DNA from: Hallella bergensis DSM 17361
GTDB lineage: Bacteria; Bacteroidota; Bacteroidia; Bacteroidales; Bacteroidaceae
Direction: 5' to 3'
Length of the DNA: 64,000 bases
NCBI RefSeq assembly: GCF_000160535.1
Contig: NZ_GG704781.1
Span: 330,892-394,891, forward strand
The position numbers were made by a program, and so were the translations under genes. Under the pieces are notes generated by a model. The model was not told the origin of the DNA, ran no database searches, and saw only the letters and a list, made by a program, of their open reading frames with translations. How positions within the stretch are numbered: the first letter of the stretch is position 1; each line of letters starts with the position of its first letter. This document shows, one piece after another, positions 45,452-55,385 of this stretch.

Positions 45452-47002
45452 CTACTGCTCCATGGCTTTAAAGAATGAGTGGATTTTGGAAGCATCGACT
45501 GCATAGGCTTTAACGCCGTAGATGATCCGCTCGTTCATCAAACGCTGTAGACCAATATACCCGCTTGGATCCGTGTCGACGATGTGTTGCTGATAGTAAT
45601 TGCTGCTATACCGTGGAGATACATCCTGCGGCAATTTCCCGTATTCGCCCAGATACCAGTTAGCGGAAAAGAAATTGTGGGTGGAGTGTTGCATGTCGAA
45701 TTTGCTGGGTTCTGCCGTGTAGAAGATGTTATGAGCTATTGTCGTTGTATTGGCATAACCTCCCCAAGAGTCGGCAAGTATCATGGTGCGATCCATTTCG
45801 GGCTTCGGTTTTTTAGATGAATGAAGGATGTTATGGTTGATGTTGGTATGGATCACAGGCCCAGCAATGTGTATATTGGGAGAGAACATCTTTCCTGTGC
45901 GTGTGGTCTTTGGTCTGATGCCGTCACCAATACTGATGTTATATCTCACGATGCTGTTTTGGTTGCCAAGGCTGTAGCTGTCTGCCTCGCCGTCATCGCA
46001 GATCAATACGAGTCCGCCATAGTTCTCGTGGCTGTAGTTATACTGTATTAACGTATTCCGGCAATTGTAATCGCAGTCGTAACCTTGGGCATCCCATGGT
46101 GCCTTATGGCCCGATACGTCGTTGAATTGAATGACCGTATTGTCGCAGCTCCATGGCCAAATACCTGCAGCAGCCTCTGTGTCGGGCAGCATGTCGGGAC
46201 AGTCGCGTATCACGTTGTATTCTATTAAAGTACTGTCGCAGCCTATAGGCACTATGCCGTCACCAGGCACTTGTTCGATGAGATTGCCGCGAACTATCGT
46301 ATTGGTGCTGGGTGCCCAGTGGTGGCGATTGAAGTTACCGCTCCATATGATGGCATTGCGAGCACATCGTAAGATATGGCAATTTTTGATGATCAGACTG
46401 TCGAATCTTGACTCCTTCGTTTTGCCACCATTCTGTATCATTATACCGCAACCCCCGCCTTCGCTTTTTACCAGAGAACCATTGACGTCACGCACGATGA
46501 CAGAGTCGATGGTGATATTGCGCGACACTCCGTAATCCATACATTCTATCAGCAGACCCGTGCGGTGAGCTTTACGCTCCTTTCCCGTGTTGACGATTTC
46601 TATTCCTCTCAAAGTGAGATAGTCGGAATTGTTGATTTTTAGGGCCCACTGTGAGTTGTCGTTACCGACCACTCGAGGCATGGCTCCTTGACCATAGGAT
46701 GTGACCAAAATACGTCCTGCAGCAGTGCCTTTTCCGTTCACCTCAAGTTCACCACGAAAAACCTGTCCACGGTGCAGTAACAGACGATCACCTGCCTCCA
46801 GAAATTGTCGGCTGGCTCTTTCCAGCGTCTTCCAAGCCTTTTTAGGGCTTCTTCCTTTAGCACGGTCATTGCCATGGAGAACATCTACATAGTATGCCGT
46901 CGGCTGGTGTATCTCATTGTGAGGTACCACGTTTTCTGCCTTTGTCTTAGCAGCTCCGCAAAGGAGTAGCATTAAAACCATGAACAATTTATTATAATGC
47001 AT
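45452..47002 (-). CDS. Secreted right-handed beta-helix protein (pectate-lyase-like fold)
   Basis: From the ATG at 47002 the protein has 516 residues and starts with a signal peptide (MHYNKLFMVLMLLLCGAAKTKA); a further ATG 12 codons upstream would put polar residues ahead of it. The start of the mature part, TAYYVDVLHGNDRAKGRSPKKAWKTLERA, is typical of secreted parallel beta-helix proteins, and repeated short strands (NTLIQYNYSHENYGG, NSIVRYNISIGDG) follow. Such folds include polysaccharide lyases and glycosidases; no catalytic triad was identified, so the substrate is open. It is convergent with the epimerase. Confidence 0.82.
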   Translation of the reverse strand: MHYNKLFMVLMLLLCGAAKTKAENVVPHNEIHQPTAYYVDVLHGNDRAKGRSPKKAWKTLERASRQFLEAGDRLLLHRGQVFRGELEVNGKGTAAGRILVTSYGQGAMPRVVGNDNSQWALKINNSDYLTLRGIEIVNTGKERKAHRTGLLIECMDYGVSRNITIDSVIVRDVNGSLVKSEGGGCGIMIQNGGKTKESRFDSLIIKNCHILRCARNAIIWSGNFNRHHWAPSTNTIVRGNLIEQVPGDGIVPIGCDSTLIEYNVIRDCPDMLPDTEAAAGIWPWSCDNTVIQFNDVSGHKAPWDAQGYDCDYNCRNTLIQYNYSHENYGGLVLICDDGEADSYSLGNQNSIVRYNISIGDGIRPKTTRTGKMFSPNIHIAGPVIHTNINHNILHSSKKPKPEMDRTMILADSWGGYANTTTIAHNIFYTAEPSKFDMQHSTHNFFSANWYLGEYGKLPQDVSPRYSSNYYQQHIVDTDPSGYIGLQRLMNERIIYGVKAYAVDASKIHSFFKAMEQ

Positions 47003-47446
47003 ATTGTGAAATAGTTTATGCGAGTCGTTTTCTGTCATTAGAGAGACGGCAGCAAATAGAGAGAACTGAAGAATACAAATATATGTTTTTTATAAAAATA
47101 CAGCAACAAATATATGAATTATTTTGCTTATCCGTTAAATGCGCTCATCCTTGTCGTGCTGCAATAAAAGTCTAATCGTTAGGAATTTACCGTATTAATA
47201 GCTTTATGGAATGGCTACTTCTAAAACTGTTTTCGTATTTGTGTGCGGAATATTCAGGCATTTCTTCGCTTGATCGAAGACTCGGAGCGATGACGACTAT
47301 CGTTCGAAAGACGAACGTATTGCGGCCGTTATACATGTGTCTAACGTTCGCCGTACAGGTGTATGTCGAACGACATACGATAACGCAACGCTGCGATGGC
47401 CACGTGGTCTGGCTTGGCATGATGGGAATTGGGATATAAACGAAAA
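47003..47446. other. Gene-free spacer with CGAACG inverted repeats
   Basis: No gene is seen. Two clear hairpins occur: CGTTCG-AAAGA-CGAACG at 47301-47317 and the perfect GTATGTCG-AA-CGACATAC at 47361-47378, with a further AACGTTCG near 47343. The clustering of CGAACG and its complement within about 80 bases is unusual for this region. Confidence 0.45.
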
Positions 47447-47477
47447 CGTCCCCGGCAACAACTGTTGCACGGGGACG
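47447..47477 (-). terminator. Terminator of the C1B peptidase gene
   Basis: CGTCCCCG and inner GCAACA pair with TGTTGC and CGGGGACG around a short loop; on the minus strand the hairpin is followed by TTTTCGTTT. It lies 23 bases beyond the stop codon. Confidence 0.85.
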
Positions 47478-47499
47478 CTATTCGTGATGAATCCTTTAA

Positions 47500-48702
47500 T
47501 CAGATACCAATTTTCTTTTTTATATTTTTGGGTACCGCGTTCTTGTTTACCATGAAGTCCATGGTGTTGGCCACGATGAAATTTTTGGTCATATACCAAA
47601 TACCCTTGTAGTCTCCGGTCTCTCCCCAAGAGTTTTTCACCATGTAGTATTCCTTGCCGTTTTGATCCTTGGCAATGCCATAGATCAGCATGCCATGGTC
47701 GTCGGTCAGTTCCCAATTGTCAAATCTCTCTTGTCTTAGCTTCTGTGTGGGTGTCAGTTCCGGAACATTAACGCCCAGCGAGTCCACAATGCTCTTTTTC
47801 TTGTCTGCCGACAGTTTCAGCCAGCGAGCCATGTCACTGCCCTCCATGTTCTCCATCTTTTTGGTATCGTACATGTAGGCCAGTCCCTGACGTGTAAAGC
47901 CATCCTCGCTCACGTCGCCGCCCCATGCCACGGTATAGCCGTTCATAATGGCATTGTCGATAATCTTGGACAGTTCCTCGATCGGAACATTCCATGACAA
48001 AGGATTGCGCCAATTATCTTGTACTTCGACAGCAAACTGTGTCCAGAATGGGTGATGTGTGTATGAGGTGAAGGTAACGTAGTTGTCCCAATCGAGTCCG
48101 AGACTTGAAGCAAAGCTCTTAGGTGTGTAAGTTTTGCCTTGATAAGTGAACTGCTCAGGACATTTGCCGAGATAAGCATCAAGAATGCCCTGAAGGCCTA
48201 CCTTCCATTGTCCGGATAATTTCTTGGCACTGCTCTTGGCCACACTCTGGACATAGGGAGTCATTACGGAGAAAAACTCGTTGAAATTATTGAGCGAATC
48301 ACCATAGAGGCTGCCAGGGAATGGCATGGCGTCCTCGGGACAAATGCCGTAGTGTTGAATGACATAGAGAGGGTCGTAGCAGCTACCGCCTTGTGCAAAC
48401 TGGCAGTCGCCGTGCAGGCGAACAACCTGGATGGCACGATCCATATAGGTCTTGTTGGTCACAAAACTTTCGCAAAGGTCGTAGGTCTTGCCTGTTGCCT
48501 TCAGTATTTCTGCCTCAAAAAAGCTCAGTGTGGAGTATGCCCAGCAGGTGCCCGACCGGTTCTGGTCTTTGATACTGGTAATTGCATTCTCTTTCACTAC
48601 GGTGAACACCGGCTTGTTCGGTTTGTCCTCGCTTTTCTTGTCTTGAGCATAGGCTCCGGTTGCAAATACTGCAAGGAGAGCCATGATAAGTTGTTTTTTC
48701 AT
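47500..48702 (-). CDS. Secreted C1B cysteine peptidase (bleomycin hydrolase/PepC-like)
   Basis: The 400-residue protein has a signal peptide (about 1-19) and a C1B papain-type domain: DQNRSGTCWAYSTLSFFE with catalytic Cys53, a His in DDHGMLIYGIA (near 333) and Asn in VKNSWGE (near 356). Cytoplasmic PepC and bleomycin hydrolase share this fold; Bacteroidetes often have an exported version. It would trim peptides as an aminopeptidase in the periplasm. It lies 45 bases downstream of the Xaa-Pro aminopeptidase on the same strand, so a shared role in peptide use is likely. Confidence 0.92.
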   Translation of the reverse strand: MKKQLIMALLAVFATGAYAQDKKSEDKPNKPVFTVVKENAITSIKDQNRSGTCWAYSTLSFFEAEILKATGKTYDLCESFVTNKTYMDRAIQVVRLHGDCQFAQGGSCYDPLYVIQHYGICPEDAMPFPGSLYGDSLNNFNEFFSVMTPYVQSVAKSSAKKLSGQWKVGLQGILDAYLGKCPEQFTYQGKTYTPKSFASSLGLDWDNYVTFTSYTHHPFWTQFAVEVQDNWRNPLSWNVPIEELSKIIDNAIMNGYTVAWGGDVSEDGFTRQGLAYMYDTKKMENMEGSDMARWLKLSADKKKSIVDSLGVNVPELTPTQKLRQERFDNWELTDDHGMLIYGIAKDQNGKEYYMVKNSWGETGDYKGIWYMTKNFIVANTMDFMVNKNAVPKNIKKKIGI

Positions 48703-48747
48703 TATCTGTTATAATTATTAGTTAGTTCTTTATTTTCTCAGAGTGTG

Positions 48748-50145
48748 TCAGCGTGCGATAAATTCCTCTACATCCTTGGGATGGTAGGGTATGCGGTCTT
48801 TGCCAATGAACCGGCAGCCGTCCGCTGTGATGAGCAGGTCGTCTTCAAGACGGATACCTCCAAAGTCCTTGTAGGTTTCGAGCTTGTCAAAATTGATAAA
48901 CTCCTTGCAATGCCCGCTGGCTTTCCATTCGTCGATGAGAGCCGGGATGAAGTATATACCTGGTTCATCGGTTACGACGAAGCCCTCCTCCAGGCGTCGA
49001 CCCATACGTAGGCAGTTGGTTCCAAACTGCTCGAGGTTGGGCCGAACCTCTTCGTCAAAGCCCACATTGATCTGGTCGAGGTTCTCCATGTCGTGCACGT
49101 CCATGCCCATCATGTGACCCAGACCGTGAACCATAAACATAGCATGTGCACCGGCAGCCACGGCCTCATCGGTGTCACCCTTCATCAGTCCGAGTTCCTT
49201 CAGACGTTCGGTCATCAGTCGACACACCCCGAAATGCACGTCCCACCACTTTACACCGGGCTTTGCCACGGTGAGTACGTAGTCGTGACACTCCTCAACA
49301 ATCGAGTAGATTTCCAACTGTCTCTGGTCGTAGCGACCGCTGACAGGTGTTGTGCGTGTGTTGTCCGAGCAGTAATTGTTGATGGTTTCCGCACCCGCAT
49401 CACAGAGCATAAGCCTCCCTTCTTGCAGCTTGGCCATCGAGGGGGAACCGTGTTGTATCTCGCCGTGCTGCGAAAGAATGGTCGGGAAGCTCACCATGGC
49501 ACCCATTCCGTTGGCTATACCATCGAGAACGCCGGCGATTTCTTTCTCTGTGACGCCCGGGCGGCACATTTTCATGGCTGTGGTATGCATCTTATAGCCA
49601 ATGGCTGCAGCACGTTCGAGTTCTTCGATTTCCTCAGCAGTCTTGGTTGATCGCATCTTGACAACGGCTTGAATAAGAGGCATGGAGGCACTCTCTTTTT
49701 GTTGGTTGGGATGAATTCCCAATAGGTCGAATATCTGAATCTTGATATCTGATCGATAGGGGGGAAGGAAGTGTAGTTTACGTTTGTCGCGCATGGCATC
49801 ATGGCAGATGGTTGTTAAGGCTTTCATGGGGGCACTATTGGCTACGCCTATCTGCAATGCCATGTCGTGGACGCTATCCACTGCACCATACCACACAATG
49901 TCATCAATGGAAATATCGTCGCCAATGAGGGTTTCGACATCGTTGTCTATGTCGATAACTCCAACGAGACCGCTCCTGTTCTGTCCAAAATAATAGAGGA
50001 AGGAGGAGTCTTGGCGGAACGGATGATAGCCATTATTAGGGAAGTTAGCTGGTGACTCGTTATTACCAAATAAAACAATAATGCCGCTCTTAACGAGTTT
50101 TTTCAACTCTGCGCGTCGGCGTGCGTAAGTCTCTTTGCTAAACAT
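48748..50145 (-). CDS. Xaa-Pro aminopeptidase (M24B)
   Basis: The enzyme removes an N-terminal residue before proline using two metal ions. The 465 residues have an N-terminal creatinase-like domain and a C-terminal pita-bread domain with the metal ligands in LCDAGAETINNYCSDNTRT (two Asp), HGLGHMMGMDVHD (His), TDEPGIYFIP (Glu) and GIRLEDDLLIT (Glu). No signal peptide is present, so it is cytoplasmic. A TAACTTTG box lies 30 bases upstream, back to back with the patatin promoter. Confidence 0.93.
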   Translation of the reverse strand: MFSKETYARRRAELKKLVKSGIIVLFGNNESPANFPNNGYHPFRQDSSFLYYFGQNRSGLVGVIDIDNDVETLIGDDISIDDIVWYGAVDSVHDMALQIGVANSAPMKALTTICHDAMRDKRKLHFLPPYRSDIKIQIFDLLGIHPNQQKESASMPLIQAVVKMRSTKTAEEIEELERAAAIGYKMHTTAMKMCRPGVTEKEIAGVLDGIANGMGAMVSFPTILSQHGEIQHGSPSMAKLQEGRLMLCDAGAETINNYCSDNTRTTPVSGRYDQRQLEIYSIVEECHDYVLTVAKPGVKWWDVHFGVCRLMTERLKELGLMKGDTDEAVAAGAHAMFMVHGLGHMMGMDVHDMENLDQINVGFDEEVRPNLEQFGTNCLRMGRRLEEGFVVTDEPGIYFIPALIDEWKASGHCKEFINFDKLETYKDFGGIRLEDDLLITADGCRFIGKDRIPYHPKDVEEFIAR

Positions 50146-50174
50146 ATTAGGGATTTTTAATTTTTAAATACTTG

Positions 50175-50182
50175 CAAAGTTA
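50175..50182 (-). promoter_or_regulatory. -7 promoter box for the Xaa-Pro aminopeptidase gene
   Basis: CAAAGTTA reads TAACTTTG on the minus strand, 30 bases upstream of the start. Confidence 0.55.
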
Positions 50183-50204
50183 CAAATAATACGTTAGAAA
50201 TGAG

Positions 50205-50212
50205 TACATTTG
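50205..50212 (+). promoter_or_regulatory. -7 promoter box for the patatin-like gene
   Basis: TACATTTG lies 22 bases upstream of the start at 50234 and is divergent from the box at 50175. Confidence 0.5.
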
Positions 50213-50233
50213 TAGCCGAAATTTATAGTAATT

Positions 50234-51076
50234 ATGCAATTTGACAGAAATATCGGCCTTGTGCTTGAAGGTGGTGGGATGCGCGGTGTTTTCACGAGTG
50301 GTGTTCTCGATGCTTTTATGAAGCATGAGTTATATTTCCGTTATGTGGTCGCTGTATCGGCTGGAGCATGCAACGGCATGAGCTATATTTCTCGCCAACC
50401 ACGTCGAGCTCGCCTTACCAACATTGATTTTTTAGCCAAATACGACTATGTGGGCTTGAGACATCTGGTTACTCAAGGCTGTGTGTTTGATCGGAAACTG
50501 TTGTATGACCGCGTGCCCAACGAATTGATACCCTTTGATTATGATGAGTATTTCAAGCATGCAGAAAATTTCGAAATTGTTGCGACGAGTTGCAGGACAG
50601 GACGCGCGGTGTATCTTACAGAGTGTGAAGACCGACATCGTGCCAATACGATAGTGCGGGCTTCAAGCAGTCTGCCGTATGTCAGCAAGATAGTGGAAGT
50701 GGACGGTGAACCCATGCTTGATGGTGGAATAGTTGACTCAATTCCCGTGATGCGGGCTATGGAGACCGGACATAAAACCAATGTTGTGATTTCTACCCGT
50801 AATTATGGCTACCGGAAAACAAGCAAAGATCGCAAAATTCCATCCTTTGTCTATCGGAACTATCCTCGTCTCCGTGTAGCGCTCAGCCGTCGTATTGAGG
50901 CCTACAACAATCAACTTCAGCTCATTGAGGACTTAGAACGGCAAGGGGATATTATTTGCATTCGTCCGCATAAGCAAATGGAGGTGAAGCGAATAGAGAA
51001 AGACACGAAGAAGCTTGAGCGTCTTTACGAAGAAGGGTTCAGTTTGGGCGAGAAGTTTTGTGAGGAATATATGTAG
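50234..51076 (+). CDS. Patatin-like phospholipase
   Basis: The 280-residue protein has the patatin catalytic set: oxyanion-hole loop GLVLEGGGMRGVFTSGVLDAF (about 8-28), nucleophile Ser in AVSAGACNG (near 43) and the Asp of LDGGIVDSIP (near 160). Bacterial patatins hydrolyse membrane lipids. It lacks a signal peptide and resembles E. coli YjjU-type cytoplasmic members. It is convergent with trmD. Confidence 0.9.
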   Translation: MQFDRNIGLVLEGGGMRGVFTSGVLDAFMKHELYFRYVVAVSAGACNGMSYISRQPRRARLTNIDFLAKYDYVGLRHLVTQGCVFDRKLLYDRVPNELIPFDYDEYFKHAENFEIVATSCRTGRAVYLTECEDRHRANTIVRASSSLPYVSKIVEVDGEPMLDGGIVDSIPVMRAMETGHKTNVVISTRNYGYRKTSKDRKIPSFVYRNYPRLRVALSRRIEAYNNQLQLIEDLERQGDIICIRPHKQMEVKRIEKDTKKLERLYEEGFSLGEKFCEEYM

Positions 51077-51176
51077 AACTATCAATCGACGTGCAAGTCA
51101 TCTTTTTCCTTTTTCTGGTCATGAAAGGGGTAGGGGCAGTACTGAATTTTTCCAGAGAGGTTCTTCGATATGCCTT

Positions 51177-51851
51177 TTATTTCAGCAGGTCAGGTCTCAG
51201 CCGTTTGGTTCTTTCCATGGCTTGATCCATTTCCCACTGTTTAATTTTGGCCTCGTTGCCGCTCAATAGGATGTCGGGTACTTTCCAACCTTTGTAATCT
51301 GCCGGTCGCGTGTAAACCGGAGCAGCCAGCAAGTTGTCCTGGAAACAATCGGAAAGTGCACTCTGTTCATCACCAACCACACCTGGAACAAGGCGTATCA
51401 CAGTGTCGGCAATGATGGCAGCAGCCAGCTCGCCACCTGTCAGCACGAAGTCACCTACGCTGATTTCTCGTGTGACGAGATGATCGCGTACGCGTTGGTC
51501 TATGCCTTTGTAGTGACCACAAAGAATAATGAGGTTCTGTTGAAGGCTCATGGTGTTGGCCATTTGTTGGTCAAACTTTTCACCATCGGGCGATACATAG
51601 ATGATATCATCATATTCACGTTCATCTTTCAGGGCTTGGATGCATCTGTCAATGGGTTCTATCTGCATGACCATTCCGGCAAACCCGCCGTAGGGATAGT
51701 CGTCCACGCGACGCCATTTGTCCTTGGTGTAGTCTCTGAGATTGTGCAGCTGAATCTCTGCCAGCCCTTTCTTTTGGGCACGAGCCAATATAGATTCGTT
51801 TACAAACCCCTCGATCATTTCCGGTAATACGGTGATGATGTCTATTCTCAT
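51177..51851 (-). CDS. trmD: tRNA (guanine37-N1)-methyltransferase
   Basis: TrmD methylates G37 next to the anticodon and prevents frameshifting. The 224-residue length, [16 protein letters not shown] start, [38 protein letters not shown] and the knotted [15 protein letters not shown] are typical. The gene stands apart from the usual rpsP-rimM-rplS cluster, as often in Bacteroidetes. Confidence 0.96.
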   Translation of the reverse strand: MRIDIITVLPEMIEGFVNESILARAQKKGLAEIQLHNLRDYTKDKWRRVDDYPYGGFAGMVMQIEPIDRCIQALKDEREYDDIIYVSPDGEKFDQQMANTMSLQQNLIILCGHYKGIDQRVRDHLVTREISVGDFVLTGGELAAAIIADTVIRLVPGVVGDEQSALSDCFQDNLLAAPVYTRPADYKGWKVPDILLSGNEAKIKQWEMDQAMERTKRLRPDLLK

Positions 51852-51935
51852 AGTGCTAATATCTGATCTGATGAAAGCAGAACGCCTTTCTTTTTTATGA
51901 ATTTGTTTTCTCCCTCAATACTTCATGAACCTGTG

Positions 51936-52679
51936 TTAACGGAACGTCCATTTTGCGGCAAGGGTCGGAATGGCATAGAATCGGTTGTTCTTTCCATTGT
52001 TGTTCCACACGAAGTTGTTACTCAGTTCCACTTCTGTGCCAAGACTTAGGTTCACTTTCTCCATTCCCTTGAGGGTGTTCAGGTTAAACCAGAACTGTGG
52101 TTCGCTTATTATAATCCACTTGCCCTTCACGTTGGGGTTGTACCACGTGTCACAGAATCCGCTGAACGTACACAGATTGTTGGCAAAGGTTATGCTCCAA
52201 ACCTCTGTGAGTTGAAACGAGCTGAATGGGCTGGCACCGTAATGACGACTCTTGAAATAATACTTGTACATGGCTTGGATGCTGAAGGTTTGCCGGAAGT
52301 CGGCACTGTGCCAGTTCCATGCTCCACCGCCCAATACGGCGTGCTGAAATCGTGTTGCCATCCACGTTTTCTCATCGCTACTCAGTCCGCCGTTGTATTC
52401 TACGTGGGCAGCCCATTGCTTATTCTTTGTCATGTTAAATTCCCGAGTTATCTCCCAATAGGCGCCGGCCACACCGTCTCGCTGATAGTCAATGTCGGTG
52501 AAGGTGTATGTACTTCCCCAGTTGTCCGGGTGAAACATTTCAAAGGTCGTGGTTACGCTCGGTCGATTGCTCAAATCGTTGTACAACGTGTGTCCGAGAT
52601 CATAATGAATTTGAAGATTTTGCGCAAACAAAGCCAAGGTAACGGCTACTAACGCAACTGTTGTGAGAAGTCGTTTCAT
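51936..52679 (-). CDS. DUF5020 outer membrane protein (Tsx-like channel fold)
   Basis: The 247-residue protein has a signal peptide (about 1-19) and repeated amphipathic beta strands rich in Trp and Tyr, ending WTFR with an aromatic-rich final strand, as expected for an outer membrane beta barrel. The start NLQIHYDLGHTLYNDLSNRPSVTTTFEMF and FTDIDYQR are characteristic of DUF5020, related to nucleoside-specific Tsx channels. The transported compound is unknown. A TAATTTTG box is 18 bases upstream. Confidence 0.88.
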   Translation of the reverse strand: MKRLLTTVALVAVTLALFAQNLQIHYDLGHTLYNDLSNRPSVTTTFEMFHPDNWGSTYTFTDIDYQRDGVAGAYWEITREFNMTKNKQWAAHVEYNGGLSSDEKTWMATRFQHAVLGGGAWNWHSADFRQTFSIQAMYKYYFKSRHYGASPFSSFQLTEVWSITFANNLCTFSGFCDTWYNPNVKGKWIIISEPQFWFNLNTLKGMEKVNLSLGTEVELSNNFVWNNNGKNNRFYAIPTLAAKWTFR

Positions 52680-52696
52680 GATTGTATGATTTTTTG

Positions 52697-52704
52697 CAAA
52701 ATTA
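52697..52704 (-). promoter_or_regulatory. -7 promoter box for the DUF5020 gene
   Basis: CAAAATTA reads TAATTTTG on the minus strand, 18 bases upstream of the start. Confidence 0.4.
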
Positions 52705-52739
52705 CTTTAAAATCTCAGATAGCCCAAGTTTTTCTGTGA

Positions 52740-54737
52740 CTATTCTGTGAATCGGACGATAAATTCATCTTCTGAAATGATGGGGATATGCAGTTGTTGT
52801 GCCTTTTGGTTCTTTCCGCTTGTTGAAGTAACATCGTTGTTGATAAGAAACGATGTTGACTTGCTCACAGATCCTGTCACCTTTCCGCCTTGACTCTCTA
52901 TGTAAGCCTTGAGTTCGTTTCGATTTTTATAATGGTGAACGTCTCCGGTTACTACAAAAGTTAGACTCTCACATTTCTTTCCCGTAGGTTCAATCGAGAC
53001 TTGTTCGATAACAACTTCTTGTAAAAGCCGGTCTACAATGGTTTGGTTTCGCACGTCACTAAACCAGTTGACCAGTGAAGCCGACGTCTCCGGGCCAATA
53101 CCGGGAATCATGGCCAGCAAATCACCGGGTGCAGGCGTGAACAGGTCGGTGCTTTTTCCTCGTCCGGTGACCATGTTGATAAGGTCGGTCAAAGCGTAGG
53201 TTGACAGCAGGCGGTTGCAAGCATCCTTCCCGACTAAGGGGATGGAGAGGGCGTAGAGAAATCTGCGGGCTTCGACTTTCCGAGATTTCTCAATCGAACT
53301 TACCATGTTGGCAGCTGACTTTTCACCAAACCCTTCAAGGCGGGCTATCTGTCCTGCATGGGCCGGAAGATGATAGATGTCAGCATATTCGGCAACCCAT
53401 CCAAGGTTGATAAACTTCGAAATGGTTTGTTCTGAAATTCCGTCCACGTCCATTCCGTCCTTAGACAGAAAGCGCCTGAACTTCTTGAGTTCTTTGGCCG
53501 GACATGTCTCGTTCGTGCAATGCAGAGTTCTGGTGCCACTACTGGGACTCACAATAATTTCAGTGGGGGATTTACACACCGGGCATTCGTGTGGTGTTTC
53601 CAGTTCACCTACTTTCTCATACACTTTGATTACCTTTGGAATAATTTTGTTTGCCTTGATTACTGCGAGCTTCGTGCCCTTTCCGCCAATGCCCAATCGT
53701 TCGCATTCGCTGATGTTACATAGCGATGCCCGTTTTACAGTGGTGCCTTCGAGTTCCACGGGGCGAAACACGGCAACAGGCGAAATGGTCGATGCTGCGC
53801 AGCTCCATTCTATTTCTTCCAATTCGGTGTCAGCACTCTCGTCTTGCCATTTGAACGCGTAGCCCGCCCTGGTGGCATGATGTCCGGTAACCGATCCGGT
53901 CGAAGCATACGCTGTGTCGTCATAGACAATAACTAAGCCGTCCACAGGATATGGATTCTCACGATTGGTCACTCTCAGCGTCCATTGATCGATTGCCTTT
54001 TGTATGTTCTCAAGCGTAGGTTGCTCAATACATTCGTGGTCTACGCATTGCATGCCATTCTCCCTCAAGAAGTCCATTCGGCTCCCCCAAGAGCTGATGT
54101 CCTCGTCAGAATGTACCAGCGTGAACGGTATCCATCGGATATTTCTCTGCGACACCTCATTGGGGTCTTTCAGTGTCAATGAACCTGATGCAAGATTGCG
54201 CGGATTGGCGTATTCTGCATCATTTTCCATGTTGAATTGTTCAAAATCTTCATAAGAGATAATGGCTTCGCCACGGATTACCACGTGCCCTTTGTTCTTG
54301 ATTTTCTGTGGAATCCCTGCAATAGCTTTGGCTAAATGAGTGATATTGGTGCCGATATGCCCATTGCCACGGGTGACCACTTTTGTGAGCTTACCGTTAT
54401 CGTAAGTCACTACCAATGTCAGTCCGTCTAATTTCCAAGACAACCATATTGGTCTGCCTGTAGCCCACTTTACCAGGTCATCCACCAATTTGGTCTTGGC
54501 AAGGGATAATGTGGCAAACTCATGCTCTTCTTTCTGGCCTGTGATATTGTCTTCCGACACTCTGTTGGTGGGCGAGTCGGGTAGAGTCTTTCCAGTCTCC
54601 TGTTCGATAAGTTTCAGCTTATCGAACAGGGCATCCCATTCGTAGTCAGACATCAATTCGTCACGACCATTGTAATATGCATCCGATGCACGGTTGAGCT
54701 GCTCAACCAACTCCTGCATCCTTTGAAGTTTATCCAT
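52740..54737 (-). CDS. ligA: NAD+-dependent DNA ligase, divergent LigA family member
   Basis: The enzyme seals DNA nicks using NAD+. The 665 residues have the Ia domain with the DAYYNGRDELMSDYEWDAL start, the adenylation motif SWKLDGLTLV (active Lys near 103), TRGNGHIGTNIT, YANPRNLASGSL, a four-Cys zinc finger (CPVCKSP...CTNETCPAK), a helix-hairpin-helix region and a C-terminal BRCT (LTFVVTGDVHHYKNRNELKAYIESQGG). Several motifs differ from usual LigA (KLDG for KIDG, the weak OB motif WSCAASTISPVAVFRPV), so it may be a second ligase rather than the replicative one. The symbol is used for the family. Confidence 0.88.
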   Translation of the reverse strand: MDKLQRMQELVEQLNRASDAYYNGRDELMSDYEWDALFDKLKLIEQETGKTLPDSPTNRVSEDNITGQKEEHEFATLSLAKTKLVDDLVKWATGRPIWLSWKLDGLTLVVTYDNGKLTKVVTRGNGHIGTNITHLAKAIAGIPQKIKNKGHVVIRGEAIISYEDFEQFNMENDAEYANPRNLASGSLTLKDPNEVSQRNIRWIPFTLVHSDEDISSWGSRMDFLRENGMQCVDHECIEQPTLENIQKAIDQWTLRVTNRENPYPVDGLVIVYDDTAYASTGSVTGHHATRAGYAFKWQDESADTELEEIEWSCAASTISPVAVFRPVELEGTTVKRASLCNISECERLGIGGKGTKLAVIKANKIIPKVIKVYEKVGELETPHECPVCKSPTEIIVSPSSGTRTLHCTNETCPAKELKKFRRFLSKDGMDVDGISEQTISKFINLGWVAEYADIYHLPAHAGQIARLEGFGEKSAANMVSSIEKSRKVEARRFLYALSIPLVGKDACNRLLSTYALTDLINMVTGRGKSTDLFTPAPGDLLAMIPGIGPETSASLVNWFSDVRNQTIVDRLLQEVVIEQVSIEPTGKKCESLTFVVTGDVHHYKNRNELKAYIESQGGKVTGSVSKSTSFLINNDVTSTSGKNQKAQQLHIPIISEDEFIVRFTE

Positions 54738-54907
54738 AGAATTTAACTATTTTCCCCCTACCAAGGCTTAAAAAACAAATGAGGTGACAGTATGAGTCGG
54801 GTTTCCTACGACTCTCTACCATCACCACACCAGTATACCAAACGATTGAACAACAATCCTTTGTCGTTTTAAAATATATTGCTGCTAAACCGAATGATTG
54901 TTCAAAC

Positions 54908-55384
54908 TTAGTATTTAGCCATTTTGATGGCTACAATTGCACACTCATCACCTTTGTTTCCTAATCGTCCGCCACTACGATCCTTAGCTTGCTGAAGATC
55001 ATTGGTTGTTAGCAAACCGAATACAACCGGAATATTTTGATTGGCATTCAAATATGATATTCCATGGGTTACTCCTTCACAGATGTAGTCAAAATGAGGT
55101 GTTTCACCACGGATAACACATCCAAGGATGATGACGGCGTCGAACCCATCGTTTTTACACATTTGTTGTGCACCATATACAAGTTCGAAGCTTCCAGGCA
55201 CTGTCTTGATATGAATGTTCTCCGGAATTGTGCCATGCTTCTCCAAAGTTTTGACAGTCCCGTCAAGAAGGGCTCCAGTTATCTCTGGATTCCATTCTGA
55301 AACAACAATGCCAAAACACATGTTGCTTGCATCGGGGACCTTGCTGAAGTCGTAATCCGATAGGTTGTGGAGTGTAGTTGCCAT
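54908..55384 (-). CDS. ribH: 6,7-dimethyl-8-ribityllumazine synthase
   Basis: RibH performs the next-to-last step of riboflavin synthesis and forms large capsids or pentamers. The 158 residues include [17 protein letters not shown] (about 27-43), [11 protein letters not shown] (about 63-73), [17 protein letters not shown] with the catalytic His (about 85-101) and [15 protein letters not shown] (about 114-128). It ends the transcript started by the TPR gene, whose stop is 1 base before its start. Confidence 0.96.
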   Translation of the reverse strand: MATTLHNLSDYDFSKVPDASNMCFGIVVSEWNPEITGALLDGTVKTLEKHGTIPENIHIKTVPGSFELVYGAQQMCKNDGFDAVIILGCVIRGETPHFDYICEGVTHGISYLNANQNIPVVFGLLTTNDLQQAKDRSGGRLGNKGDECAIVAIKMAKY

Positions 55385-55385
55385 T

